Source: Alviniconcha marisindica (lineage: Eukaryota; Mollusca; Gastropoda; Provannidae). Taken from it: 64,000 bases of DNA. The notes below the pieces were generated by a model. That model was not told the origin of the DNA. It saw nothing but the letters and a program-made list of their open reading frames with translations, and did no database searches. The position numbers and the translations under genes are program-made. Below are positions 22,901 through 34,341 of the stretch, piece after piece (the stretch's first letter is position 1; every line of letters begins with the position of its first letter). Location of the stretch: assembly GCA_018857735.1 (NCBI GenBank), contig JABMCL010001731.1, positions 641,001 to 705,000 on the forward strand, given 5' to 3'.

Positions 22901-25900
22901 TTGTTTCAGTCGGCATCGCTGTCCGCACAGGCCCAATCTGACAGTAGGGGGCAGCGACAAGCCCTGCATGTTGACAGAGTATGCCACTACCTACCATCCT
23001 CACCCCATCAAACTGCGGGAGAGCTTCAAGCCACAGGCACGTGCAGTGGACAGTGATGTTCCTATTGAAGATAAAACCACACACAGGTCAGTTATATAGT
23101 CACTATTTGCCCTTTGTCTCACTGAATTATTTTCTGAATACCCCTTTTCTGAAAGGGCATCAGTTTCTGCATATTTTTGTTTTTCTTCTTGCTTTCAAAG
23201 TTTCAGAGCATATGTTCCAGACAAATATGCATGCACCATTGAAACAAGGTTTGAAAATGTGTTCATCCTGAGGTGACCCCCAGCAGCTGACTGGATGTTT
23301 AGATCTAAGAGCTAACTAGGCAAAGATGTGTGAAAATGTCAAACTTAAAAAAAATAAAAAATTGCAGCATTTGTTTTCTTTTCTTCTGTTTTTAATCAAA
23401 TCTCCTACACCAGAGAGAGGGGCTGAGTTCTGACATCACTGTGAACATTTCTTCAGCTAGATGACCACTACAGTCAAAAACAAAAAAAGTTGCATTTGTT
23501 TAACAGGGTTTTAGACTGGTGGGGAGCCAGATGGGGTGTGTGTGTGTGTGTGTGAGGGGGGGGGGGGGGGGGGGACTTGACTGATGCTACATTGTCACCA
23601 TCAGAATGGTTCTGTACTGAGACAGGCAGGAACCATTTTAATTGTTCATCAATTGTTTGAGGCAAAGTTACTGGACAGGCATAGAATTATAGCAAGCAGT
23701 GTCCATAAACCACAACATATAAAGAGATGTAACAGAATCAAACCTGGGTCTGCTTCTGGGTGGAAAGCTACTTGGTTTTATTGTGACTGCCTGCCCTTCA
23801 TAACAATGTAACATACACACACTGTGTACTGCCCCTACCCCCACCAGCACACACACATAATTTTATATTATGTTGATGTTGATTACTTTTATATGGCACT
23901 ATTCTCTGCTCTGGAGCAGACTCACTGCGCTCTTGTTGCATGTGATTCTGAAAGAGTGACAGTAGCCTTTTATAGCATATCTCGAATATCCACCAAAGTG
24001 GTGTACTGTTTGGTTTTTACATGGCTTGTGCCATGTATGCATATATAACTCTCTCAGTCTCTACATATCTTTATATCTAAACTTATTAGATTATTTTATT
24101 ATTATTTATTGTTGCTATTATATAATTCAATAAAAGAAGTAACTTTTACTGTTTGTAATGGAAGGGGGGAGAGGATTTCCTTTGTATTTTACTGCCAGCT
24201 GGGTTTCATTCATCTGACAATAATAAAATGTAGCACTATACAGGATACAGTGCCCATTGCATTTTAGTTGTGTTTTTGTTTTGTTTTTGGTTATTCATGT
24301 GGGTGTGTAGGTGGTGGTGGGGGGGGGGGGGGGGGGGGGGGCAGTTAGGGGCAGTCATATTTGGGTAGTGTTCTTCAGTGCTAGTGACGTAATTAGGGAA
24401 ATCCAGCCCAAATGTTACAATATGAGGCAGAAACATCTTGTTTTAGTCAATAACGCATTGACACTTAAGATCAAATGAAAGCGAAACGACTTTGGATGCA
24501 GTTACAATATATTTTGTATGTGTGGACTATGTAGAGTAACTAAATGGCCAAATGGGTAATGCTCAAGACAAATGTGACACCTTGTTTTTGTGGGTACAGT
24601 ACTAAATTTTCTGTGAAGATGGCCAGCAAATTTTACCAACAAGCTGAAGGCAGTTAGTGGAGCTATTTATAGCATGTGTTTCCTGAGTTTGAAGAGCACA
24701 TGCTGGTTGCAGACAACAACAACAACACCAACAACACCACCAACAACAACAAAAAGAAGCTTGGGGCAAGGTGTAACACATATTGTCTAAAGCATTACCA
24801 TAATTTAGTCTGGCTCAAATACAGTATTCAGATAGAGTCCCTGTGTGCCTTCAATAAAAGGCTTGTAGTTTTATCCTTCATGTACAAACTTAGCTTCAAA
24901 ATTAATTTGTGCTGATTTCTGCAGAGTGCTAAATTGTCAGCTCAAAAGTCAAGTGTGAAAGTTTCCATTTTTTGGCAGCAATTATTTTAGCACCTCATCT
25001 TGAGATGAGCCCTAAGCACTTCACAATGGTAACTTTAGCGCTATTCTCTGCTTCCAAGGAGACCCACTGTGCTGGAGTCATGTGCAACTCTGAATGAGTG
25101 ACTCTAGCTTTACACAGAGCATTCTGAATATCCACTGAAGTGGCTACAGCACTATTTAGTTGTGACACAGTGGTGTGCAACTGCTGCTATTTCAGTACAA
25201 GTTCTGTGTACACCATACAACAATGCACCAGTTCACACAGTTACAGTGTCGCTTTATTCAAAGCCACCCAGTAGTATGCATGTGTGTTTAACTGTAACCT
25301 GCCACCTGTACTTTTGCCAGAATGACCAGAATCTTTTACATGCTACTGTGATAACATGGGGGTGAAATGGATAGCAAAATGAGAATAGGCACATAAAATT
25401 GACTTTGAAAAAGAAAATTCCCCTGCTGCTCTTGCCAGGACTCTATAACCTGAGACCTTTTGATCACAAGTCCATCACTCTATCACCGAGCTATCCCCTC
25501 TCCCCAGTTTTTGCATGACACACAGTTATTAATCTAAAACAACAAAGCTTTAACCACACTCAGCTTCCATTTTATTGCTCATACTGCTTAAAACAATTTC
25601 AGAATCAGATTGTTTAATGATAAAGACTTTGAGAGTGAAAAGCTGTGATATTGGTCTTTCCCACTGGCCAGGGCAGAGTGTAGTGTTGGTACCATTTAAA
25701 AAACACACACACACACACTTTATGACAGTAATTTGCTTTCAAGGAAAATAATACTGACCCCAAAACATAATTGTCAGGTTTTTCTGGCACTGTTTATGGG
25801 AAAGCTTTTGAAAGTTGCATGATGATGACTTCAGCTGGGCATTATCTATTTTAACTATTTTTAATTTTATTGGAGAAACTGTTTTCATATTTTAAATGTA

Positions 25901-27280
25901 AGTCCAACAACACTTTCAGGTGTGTGTGTGGGTGTGTTGGGGAGAGGGGGGGTGGAAGGGGGGGGGGGGGGGGGTAATTGTTATGGATTATTTTTGTCAG
26001 TGGTGACTGTTGGATGGGGGATCAAGAGGACAAAATGGCATAGAAACAGGGTCTAATGAATATACTGATTTTACAGGGTGGACTACATCAGGCACCCAAC
26101 AGAACGGCCATATCAGAGAATTCCAGATGCCTACAAAAAACCTCCAGGGGAGCATGACCTTTTGACTTCTTACACCAAAGATTACCCAGGTATGTCACTA
26201 TAATCATTTACCCTATTAAATTATCATTAATTTTACTCACTGACCAAAACGTCAATTTGCTGCAGAAAATTAATTCAACATGTCTGTGCATGCTTGTGTG
26301 TGTGTGTGTGGAGGGAGGGGGTGGAGAGAGAGAGAGAGTAGTTTTGATCTAATGCACAAACATTTTGAATGTAAGCACTCTGCACTCATTGAGATGTGCA
26401 GGTTAATATTCATTATTGTTATTGCATTATTATTATTATGGCACAGTCTAGTTCACACAACTGAATGGGTTGCTTTGCAGTGAGTGAGTAACCCTTTGGC
26501 TTTACTGCTACAAAATATTACTGTCAGGTGATGCAAAAACCAGATGCTAGGCACTATAAAAACTTACTGATATCACAAATGTCTTAAGAAATCAAAATAT
26601 CACTACAAAGAGAAATTAGAAAATCAGTACAAAATGATGAACTTAGAAGAAACTCAGGAATACTATTAAAACAGCTATAGACACAAGGACATAAAGGAAC
26701 CCATGCATGCAAATGACAAGTTTCAATTTACCAATGAACTGAACAGTTTTTACCAAAGGTTTGGTACTGGCAACTACAGACAGGAATCTTGGCAGGTTGA
26801 AATGGACTTTTCTGATACAGTTGATTTTTCAACTTCAGTGGATCAGATGACCAAAGTTTTTAAAAACACATGTGCTAGTAAAGCAACTTGCTCAGTGGGA
26901 ATTTCAGCCTTCCTCTTCAAGATTTGTGATGAGGAGCTTGTTCTCCTGGTGTCCTCTGTTTCAGCTTTCAGTAGATGTGCACCTTGTATCACTCTTACGG
27001 AAAATGTCCCACATCACTCTGGCCTCAAAAAGCTGTGCCCTAAAGAATTTTTTTAGTACAAACCAGTCACAATCAGTCTGACCTCAGTTGTCATGCAGTA
27101 TATTGAAAGATTTATGACCAGAAAATTATATCATGAAATTAAAGATGTACTTGACCCATTCCAATTCATGTACAAAGACAAAATTAATGTGATAATAATA
27201 GATTATTTATGGCACCCCATCTCGTAAGAGCCCAGCGCTTACAAAGACTTAAGGATACACTCATTTCATCACACACACAC

Positions 27281-27353
<73 letters not shown>

Positions 27354-28078
27354 CAAATACATGCATTACTGGTGATAGAGAGGAAGGAAGTTCCAGATCA
27401 CATGTCCAATGTATTGAAAGGATCTCTCCCCCAGGGTCATTCTGCCCATCCTAGGAACATGGAATGATACAGATGATACCATCAACACTCTTGTACATGT
27501 TGTTCTCAAGCACCTCAATCAGCCAAAAGCCTATGCATGAGTGCTCTTTGTTGGTTTTAGCTCAGCATTAACATCATTCAGCCCCATGTCTTACTGGAGC
27601 AAAATAAAGCAATGGAAGTTGATCCATTTATCATAAAATGATACTACTCTTTCATTACTCTCAGATCAAAACTTGTTCAACTCGACCAAACCCATTCCCT
27701 CTCTTTGACCACAAATGCAGGTACCCTCCTGGGATTATTCAGTTCTCCATTGCTGTACACAAACGACTGTACATCCACAAACTCTGGGAACTTCACTGTC
27801 AAATTTGCAGATGACTCCACAATCCTCAGCCTACTTGTTCAGCTGATTTGTCAACTGTGTGTTGCAGAAAAGCGCATTGACCCTGCCAAAGCTGTAAAAC
27901 ATGACACAGGAAGACAAGTCCAGTCGAAGTTTGAGGGTGAACCAACGTACACATGTGAGTATAGCTTTCAGATTCCTCATTGGAGGACAGTTTGGGGCCT
28001 GAAGAGTATTTTGAAGCATGCACTGTTTTACAACAAACATTGCCTCATATGCAATGCAAATTCATTGTCACATTTACA

Positions 28079-28149
<71 letters not shown>

Positions 28150-28487
28150 ATATGACACTGCATACCTGAAATGTGCTGGCGATTGTCCTCACAGCTGATT
28201 ATCGCAAGTGGGACATGGGCAAACCCAAGAAGTATGGGCCTGAGGCTGCATGGCAGCCCCCAAAGGACCGGTTTGAGGGACAGAGCACCTTCCAGCGTGA
28301 CTACCGTCGCTACAATGAGGCTCCCCGACAGCCCATGAGACCCAATGATGCTGCTGTTGCATCTGATGCTCCCTTTGATGGAACCACAGGCTACAGGGAA
28401 GAGTATGTGCGTCATCCCATGGGACCAAAGTTTGTCAAGGTGATCATAATTTTCTTCAGTTTGTTTGTTGAGTCGATCCACCCCCTC

Positions 28488-28555
<68 letters not shown>

Positions 28556-29615
28556 CAGGTCGTAACCCACAATGCCATAGTGCAATTTGTACAATACTTG
28601 GAACAGGGTAGCTTGTAGGGGGGGGGGGGGGGGGGGGGGTATCACTGATCAAACTGAGATCAAAATAAAATAAAACTTGAAACTTGTGAATCTCATTCTT
28701 AGCAGGGGGAGGCAGAAGGAGAGAGAGAGAGAATAGCCATGGCTTTCTTTGTTGCTCATTCTTCTCTTCATTGTAGTGTTTTTTAAATAGCAGTTTTAGT
28801 TGAACATCACATTCACTATGCTATATGCAAACTGTCCTAAAACTACCGTTGTGGTGTTTTAGGAACGTGAGAAGTACAAGCCATCAGGAGTTCCAATTGA
28901 TGGCCTGACCACCTTTATGAGAGACTACCGTGGCCAGCCTGGGGAGAAGACCAACTCCTGTAAGCCTGAGGGTCGAGCAGTGGCCTCGGATGCACCATTT
29001 GAGGATGGCACAACCTTTAAGACCGACTACCGCAAGTGGCCAACTGAGCGGCCGTACCAGCATCTGCCTGACCAGTACAAGAAGCCTGATGGTGATATGG
29101 ACATGAACACGACCAACCGCATCACATACAAACAGCACCCTCTGCTGCGACATGCCGCCATCAAGCCTGCTCATGGCAGAGTCATGGACCCCGGCCAGTT
29201 CGAAGGGATCACCAACTACACGACTGACTACAAACCATGGGAGATTAACCGCGTTCACCCTATGATGAAACCCGAGTACCAACCCAATGATGCACCTTTC
29301 CAGGGCATCTCTACGCAGAAAGCCCACTTTGTCCAGCACCCAGTAAACCCTACACACAGCTTCAAGCCAGCCCATGCTGCCGTAACTACTGGCCCTTTCG
29401 ACGATGGAACCATGTACCGTATGGAATATACTCCAAAGCAGACAGGGCCATGCCCAGCGGCCATTCTGGATACAGGAAGCTCATCATACAAATATATCGA
29501 GATGGATCCACGAGGGCACAAATTGTACCAACCAGTCTTCACCTCTGTCAGACCCCTGGGCGGTATGAACCGAGGAGCTACACCTCAACAAATACAGCCA
29601 CTGGCTGTTGCATAA
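19660..29615 (+). CDS. SAXO2: Stabilizer of axonemal microtubules (SAXO1/2), whole gene
   Basis: Six exons join at 19660-19697, 22910-23086, 26077-26189, 27868-27954, 28195-28439 and 28863-29615. This gives 1413 nt and 470 aa; human SAXO1, from memory, is 474 aa. Every junction has GT/AG and the phases agree. The protein starts MVKKCICEICTCG then RHRCPH, the family's Cys-rich N-terminus, thought to target microtubules. A chain of Mn modules with the pattern KP...F(D/E)G.TT...DY follows to about residue 440, and the protein ends with a short tail. SAXO proteins bind and stabilise microtubules in centrioles, basal bodies and cilia or sperm flagella. No module appears missing compared with the vertebrate protein. 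The choice of SAXO2 over SAXO1 rests on the EFL1 neighbour. No AATAAA was spotted in the first 1.5 kb after the stop. Confidence 0.92.
19904..19964. repeat. (TA)n microsatellite
   Basis: About 30 TA units, 206 bp downstream of the SAXO exon 1 donor. Confidence 0.97.
22000..22082 (-). mobile_element. hAT-like element terminus fragment
   Basis: Read on the minus strand it starts CAGGGCTGCAGAAATACTCG, followed by a GGTTGCCCAAGGC block, resembling hAT ends. The other end was not found. Confidence 0.35.
22910..23086 (+). CDS. SAXO2: SAXO exon 2
   Basis: Acceptor TTGTTTCAG|T, donor CACAG|GTCAGT. It completes the Cys-rich head (RHRCPHRPN), then reads SFKPQARAVDSDVPIEDKTT, the first Mn module. Confidence 0.92.
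23866..24035 (-). mobile_element. tRNA-derived SINE, 3' part only
   Basis: Matches the 3' half of the full SINE at 40546-41013, in the same minus orientation (ATATGGCACTATTCTCTGCT, then GAGCAGACTCACTG). The tRNA head is missing. Confidence 0.75.
25030..25504 (-). mobile_element. tRNA-derived SINE, near full length
   Basis: On the minus strand it starts with a tRNA-like head (GGGGATAGCTCGGTGATAG). A body follows with the AGTCAATTTTATG and CCCATGTTATCACAG blocks, then the tail with TAGCGCTA. It is old; many bases differ from the copy at 40546. Confidence 0.78.
26077..26189 (+). CDS. SAXO2: SAXO exon 3
   Basis: Acceptor TTTTACAG|G, donor CCCAG|GTATGT. It encodes VDYIRHPTERPYQRIPDAYK and on to SYTKDYP, a Mn module with the family's ERPYQ...P spacing. 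Confidence 0.92.
26690..27845 (+). mobile_element. Rex1/CR1-like LINE reverse transcriptase remnant
   Basis: With several frame breaks and stops, the plus strand reads through the RT domain in order: an N-terminal part (NELNSFYQRFG, AFLFKICDEELV); the LDPFQFMYK block near 27146; DTINTLVHVVLKHL and QPKAYA near 27470-27540; and finally SPLLYTNDCTSTNSGNFTVK with the catalytic FADD at about 27808-27819. Both the endonuclease and everything after the catalytic box are missing. From memory the KHLNQPKAYA and LYTNDCTS motifs are typical of the Rex1 group of CR1-like elements. Dead copy. Confidence 0.82.
27271..27350. repeat. (CA)n microsatellite inside LINE
   Basis: About 38 CA units with one slip at 27280. 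It interrupts the RT between the LDPFQFMYK block and the DTINTLVH block. Confidence 0.95.
27868..27954 (+). CDS. SAXO2: SAXO exon 4
   Basis: Acceptor TGTGTTGCAG|A, donor ACAT|GTGAGT. 87 nt, phase 1 to phase 1, so it can be skipped without changing the frame. It encodes KRIDPAKAVKHDTGRQVQSK and then FEGEPTYT, one Mn module. Confidence 0.88.
27955..28194 (+). other. SAXO intron 4
   Basis: 240 nt, with a (TG)n tract at 28083-28147 that ends 47 nt before exon 5. Confidence 0.9.
28083..28147 (+). repeat. (TG)n tract upstream of SAXO exon 5
   Basis: About 32 TG units on the transcribed-sense strand, so (UG)n in the pre-mRNA. Confidence 0.97.
28195..28439 (+). CDS. SAXO2: SAXO exon 5
   Basis: Acceptor CCTCACAG|C, donor GTCAAG|GTGATC. 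245 nt, phase 1 to phase 0. It encodes SDYRKWDMGKPKKYGPEAAW, then RFEGQSTFQRDYRRY and APFDGTTGYREEYVRHP, two Mn modules. Skipping it would shift the frame. Confidence 0.93.
28440..28862 (+). other. SAXO intron 5
   Basis: 423 nt, with (TG)n at 28491-28552 and a poly-G run at about 28618-28639. Confidence 0.9.
28491..28552 (+). repeat. (TG)n tract downstream of SAXO exon 5
   Basis: About 31 TG units, starting 52 nt after the exon 5 donor. Confidence 0.97.
28863..29615 (+). CDS. SAXO2: SAXO exon 6 (last, with stop)
   Basis: Acceptor TGTTTTAG|G. It encodes the last 250 residues: repeated Mn modules (PIDGLTTFMRDY, FEDGTTFKTDYRKW, FEGITNYTTDYKPW, FQGISTQKAHFVQHP, FDDGTMYRMEY) and the conserved end around PKQTGPCPA and GHKLYQPV, which parallels the vertebrate GHRIYKPV. 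The stop is TAA at 29613. Confidence 0.95.
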   Translation, partial: EREKYKPSGVPIDGLTTFMRDYRGQPGEKTNSCKPEGRAVASDAPFEDGTTFKTDYRKWPTERPYQHLPDQYKKPDGDMDMNTTNRITYKQHPLLRHAAIKPAHGRVMDPGQFEGITNYTTDYKPWEINRVHPMMKPEYQPNDAPFQGISTQKAHFVQHPVNPTHSFKPAHAAVTTGPFDDGTMYRMEYTPKQTGPCPAAILDTGSSSYKYIEMDPRGHKLYQPVFTSVRPLGGMNRGATPQQIQPLAVA

Positions 29616-31177
29616 ACTGGCCATTATTTTATCAACTGCTGCTGTTCGTAGTGTTTTTCTCCTTTCTCATTCACCCACTGAATGTGCTCCCAACCAACCA
29701 ACCAATCGCCTAACCACTATCTTTTATTATTCTCAGCAGTAAGTTTGCCATTAATGTTGACAGGTTTTGGTTCTTCCATTCGTCTTCTTATGTTGTCCAT
29801 TTATTTCATCTCTATGGGCTGTTTTACTTTGTTCAAACATTTTTGGTTACTTGTGTCAATATGTAGACTGCATAATCCCTCTCCGTGATAAACGGATGTG
29901 CAAAGAGGGGTTGATGTATGTCTTGTTCTCACCAATTCGGTAAGAGCACTTGATTTTTGTTCACAAATGTCGTCGTAATGTATATATATAGTACACTTTT
30001 TTTTTTTATATGCAGTTTGCAAGCATCTTCTGTGATGCATAGTAATAATAATATAATCATGGCTTATGTTCATTTTTGCTATTTCATTGGTGCGGGACCT
30101 TCCATCACTGACAAGGAGACTAAGAATGATTCTGATAGCTGTAGAGCTTTAATGTTTTATTGTGCCATCTGCCGCACATGCATAGGATGCAGGAACCTGC
30201 ACTTCTTCTACTGTTCACATTTCACTCATTTTGTCGGTAATAGTTTAGAAAGAGGTCTCGTTGAGTCAGATAAACATTCCTGTAATCCATGTTAAAACTC
30301 CATCCATACAGAGGCCAGCCTGTATTTTTAAAGTCAAAGAATATTTAACCAGAGTAAAATGTTTCCATGTGCCAACAGGTTTACTGCTTTAATCAGCTGG
30401 AACACTCTTGAGTTCATTTGTTATTTGAGATGTAAGATTTTATTTTTGTGATGGGAAAGACGGGTGTCTAGGTGTAATGGGTGATTGTATTTTCTGTTTG
30501 AGTGACTATTTTTTGTTTGAGTCATTTACCTGACTTTGATTGCACTTTGAAAATTTTAACATTTGAAGAGGGCATGCCCCACAGAAATGGCAGACAAGCA
30601 AAGCACTAAAAACCTAAATGTTTCCTTGGTATGGTAATGACATGACAAGTTTGTTTACTGTAAGTGTGATGTTAAAGATGTAATGACATGACAGATTTGT
30701 TTATTGTAAGTGTGATGTTGAAGATGTTGAAGACAAAGACTAGCTTGGCTACCCTGGTCAAAGACGTTGATGTGGTAACGTCTATATGCAAATAGACGTG
30801 TGTGCAGACATGTTTTATGTAACGAACAACGTACAACAATGCACTGCCAGTGCGACATGACGATACATCCATTACAGAAGTCATCATAGCCAAGAAGGCT
30901 TTTGTTCTCTTTACTGTTCTCATCTCCAGTTCAACAGATTCTGGCCAGTGGCCCAAAAATTACACTACTAGTGAGCAAATCACTTCTGTAATGCCTACAT
31001 ACAAGTGAAATTCAGTCTGGGGCCACAAATGCCCAGACGACAGAACTCTTCAACTGCATCCTTCCTACTTGCCAGTCCCCATTCATCTCCATCTTTTTCC
31101 CAAACTCTCTGGAAAAGCTTGCCAAAATGCACTGTCACATGACACCAGCTGCCTAACTGAGTAGCATATGAGGAGAG
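29616..31177 (+). other. SAXO 3' UTR and flank
   Basis: No further coding exon was seen. The start should be 3' UTR. I saw no AATAAA in this stretch, so the transcript end is unknown; a variant signal or a longer UTR is possible. A partial local duplication, ATGACATGACAAGTTTGTTT and ATGACATGACAGATTTGTTT, lies at about 30638-30705. Confidence 0.5.
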
Positions 31178-31446
31178 TGGGGATAGCTCAGTGGTAGAGT
31201 GCCGGACTTGTGATCAAAAGTCCATGTGTTAAAGCCCCGGAAGGTGCAGCAGGAGGATTTTCTTCTATAGGGTCAACTATCTGTGCTGACTCTTATTTTA
31301 GTATCCAGTCTGCCCCTGTGTTACCACAGAGAGAGATATTTAAAAATGTGCTACAAAAGGCTACAGTCACTCATTCAGAATCATATGCAACAAGAGCACA
31401 GTGAGTCTGCTTGAGAATGGAGAATAGTGCTATATGATGATGACGA
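31178..31446 (+). mobile_element. tRNA-derived SINE, internally deleted
   Basis: The tRNA-like head GGGGATAGCTCAGTGGTAGA (A-box) is present and the body is shortened. Then comes the tail ACAGTGAGTCTGCTTGAGAA with AATAGTGCTATA, the inverse of the tail in the 40546 copy. Confidence 0.8.
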
Positions 31447-31779
31447 CGACATATCAGTCAGGACTCAACCATACTAAAACTTACGACAGCAACCTCTTTT
31501 GACGATTTCAAGCAACCACAAATAATCTGTTAGAACTGCTAAATATACAAAAGCAATTAATATAATTTAATTGAACAAGTAATCAAAATAGCAGAGAATA
31601 GTGCTACATAAAAGTGATCAACGACAACAACGATATATTGGTCAGGACTCAATCATACTAAAACTTATGACAACAACCTCTTTTGATGATTTCAAGCAAC
31701 CACAAATAATCTCTGTTAGAACTGCTAAATATACGAAAGCAGTTAATACAATTTAATTTAACAAGTAATCAAAATTAGT
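31422..31779 (+). repeat. Tandem duplication, two units of about 170-185 bp
   Basis: Copy 1 (31422-31592) and copy 2 (31593-31779) share GAGAATAGTGCTA, CAGTCAGGACTCAA/GGTCAGGACTCAA and GATTTCAAGCAACCACAAAT in the same order. The duplicated block begins with the SINE tail. Confidence 0.85.
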
Positions 31780-33362
31780 CTGTGACATGAAAATGTTCAG
31801 TTCATTTCTTCTCTGGGAATTTATCATGCAACTGATTTATTTTTATGATGTCTTTTCTGTCCTCAGTATTTGTATGAATTTTAAAATGTGTAGCATTCAG
31901 ACCTTGCTGCCAGTTTAAGTGAAATCAAACACTGCATAAAAGAAAAGCAGAGGGGTTAGAGGGGTTTGGGAAACTATTGAGGGGTACAGAATGTTTAGAC
32001 TGCTAAGATGAATGAGAAAGAGAGAGGACAGATAGATATAATACTTTTAACAAATACAGCTTTAAATGATAACAACCACGCTAATAACAATAACGGTACT
32101 AAGAAGAAACCGTAAACTTGTATTGCCCATATTTCATGATTTTTTCCTATAGTGCGCTGTGACTGTTTTCACCACTTTGTAGGAAACATTTCATTTTGTG
32201 AGGAGTACACTACTATTTCAAGTAGTGTTGGTTACACACTGATACATATAACATTCTGTAAAGAATACTGAAATATATTCTGCTTGAATGTGTGTTTTAT
32301 GTCATGATAGGGAATAGTATCTTCTAACTGCCAAAACAGTTTTCGGATTAATCTTCCTGTGATTATTTTTGACTGTGTATGTGGCTTATATTTGCATATT
32401 TAAATTTGAAGTTCAGGATAGGGGTCTGTGCCTGCCAATTTAGGTTTAAGTGGAAATCCTGAAAAACTACAATGTTACTGAGATGTTCAGTGGGTCATTT
32501 TTCTCACAGGATCATTTCAAAAGAGATTCCAGCTGTTCACAGACTGGATAGGATTTGTAAGCAGGAGTACAAGAATACTGAATGTAAACAACTGTCTGTT
32601 TGAGTTTAGAGATATTATTAAACATATTCAAATAATTAAAGTTCAAAATTTTGTAAGATGTTGGCATCCCCCATTGAAGAAATCACAAAAAGGGAACATT
32701 GTAGTGTATCATTCATAACCACAATCCCTCAAGTTGGAGAAGGCACTGATTAATATTGACAAGGCATACTACGCAGCCACATCATGTGTTGTGGCTCATC
32801 TTCATTGAATACCTTTTTGCTTACAACTGCTTAATGTTCATTCATTAAATGGCACAAATCACAACACCGTTTTAACAGACATTAATCATAATAACAGCCA
32901 GATAGGAGCTACTCATAGTGTGCCAATTCACTGTGGCTAGTACTGTTCACACTCGCATGAACTCAACCTTTTTTTCACATGAATGTCATTGAAGCAGGAT
33001 TTGGTGTAGTTCGACCTGAAGTTTTTTTATTTTGTTTATTGCACTCCAATTACACACAGTTGGAAAAACAACTAAAGTGTGTTTGTTTGAAGAGTAGTGT
33101 GGCTGAGGCCTCAGGACATAAGCCATCAAAATGTGCAAATGCAGGAGTTCATGGTACCATGGCCAAATTCCTTCAACAAGATTGTTCTAGAAATCATAAG
33201 AAAACAACACTGATCTAAATTTGCACAGGTTTCATGTTCAGATAGACATTCTTTTTCTTCTCCAACTTCACCTTTTTCTGCTCAAACTACAACACCCTCT
33301 TTATTGTTAATGAGCAAGAGACCACAGTTACCATAACACTGACTGACTGGAAAATTGTCTAG

Positions 33363-33500
33363 CATATATAAAAACAACAGTAACACCACATTCTGTGCAG
33401 AATTTTCAGTTTTCTTAAAACCTTTCTCTGTGAACTGTGACTGAAGAATGCTAAGCATCATAAACACATGCGTAATTAAATGTAACACAGTTCATTACCC
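33363..33500 (+). repeat. Dispersed repeat D, copy 1
   Basis: AACAACAGTAACACCACATT, CTGAAGAATGCTAAGC and GCGTAATTAAATGTAACACA recur in the same order at 47594-47750. Confidence 0.8.
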
Positions 33501-34267
33501 CCCCCCCCCTCCCCACCCAACTGAAGAAAGCTAAGCTGACTGGAAAATTGTCTGCATTTTCTGTCTCCAAACATTCACACTGTCAAATTACACCCTTCAA
33601 CCTAAAATGCTTTTGCAATACCCGCCATGCATCTACAGATAACACTATTGTGAACAGTCACTTTGACTATTATTCTTAATAAGCTATACATATTACAGTA
33701 ATAATTGTTTGAACAGGCAGTCATATCATTTGTGCTATATTTGTGTCAAATTCCTATAAATTGTTTCATCTTCATTGTTATGGACGTGTGATTCTTTTCC
33801 CACGAAAATTTGTCCAACATGCAATCATATGACACAATGTTCGCAGTCAATTGTTCTGAAATTAAAAGTATTGTAAAAGTAATAGTTACACTTCACTGTC
33901 ATAATTCTTTTTTAATTGAAATGCAACTGGCATTAAACTGGAAGTGCTGTTAAATGAGGTTCAATTCCTCATAAAAAATAGTCATCTATACATGTTGATC
34001 TGTACATAATAATATACACTATTTCTGCTGAAGATGTTCTCAAGTGCATCCATTGTACACACATTGAACACTTTTTGATGCTTATTACTTGCTGTAATAT
34101 TTTTATTATTCTATATTCTATACTAGTTTATTGAAACATTACTATATCACAAGACTGTGGCTCCACTGTCTCTTAGTGGATTGTTCCTAGTTCATGGTTA
34201 TATTTACAATAAAATGTAGATAATGGATAAAGAAAATCTCAATTGACATGTTATTTCATGGTATTCT

Positions 34268-34341
34268 TGTGTGCGTGCGCAAGCGTGTGTGCGCGTGCGT
34301 GCGTGCGTGCGTGTGTGCGTGTGTGTGTGTGTGTGTGTGTG
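34268..34341. repeat. GT/GC-rich alternating repeat
   Basis: A mixture of GT and GC steps (GTGCGTGCG) followed by perfect GT. Alternating purine-pyrimidine throughout. Confidence 0.9.

Larger units (their letters stand above)
19698..22909 (+). other. SAXO intron 1
   Basis: 3.2 kb. It contains a (TA)n tract at 19904-19964, a 32-bp direct duplication at about 19986-20048 (CTTTTTGTTTGTTTGTGATT twice), the end of a second hAT-like element near 22010-22082, and a poly-C plus (CCA)n run at 22728-22765. Confidence 0.85.
23087..26076 (+). other. SAXO intron 2
   Basis: 3.0 kb. It contains poly-G runs at about 23558-23573, 24319-24341 and 25957-25973, a SINE tail (23866-24035), a longer SINE (25030-25504) and a (CAA)n/(ACC)n patch at about 24715-24752. 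Confidence 0.85.
26190..27867 (+). other. SAXO intron 3
   Basis: 1.7 kb. Nearly all of its second half is a LINE remnant (26690-27845) with a CA tract inside it. The splice acceptor of exon 4 lies about 22 nt after the last recognisable LINE codon. Confidence 0.85.

Noticed and set aside
22871..23056. 61-codon ORF over SAXO exon 2 in its own frame
   Set aside because: It is in the wrong frame. The real frame reads RHRCPH onward and joins exons 1 and 3 in phase.
27705..28169. 154-codon ORF as a separate gene
   Set aside because: It is a run-on of LINE RT remnant, SAXO exon 4, intron 4 and a GT repeat. Only the exon 4 part is real coding sequence.
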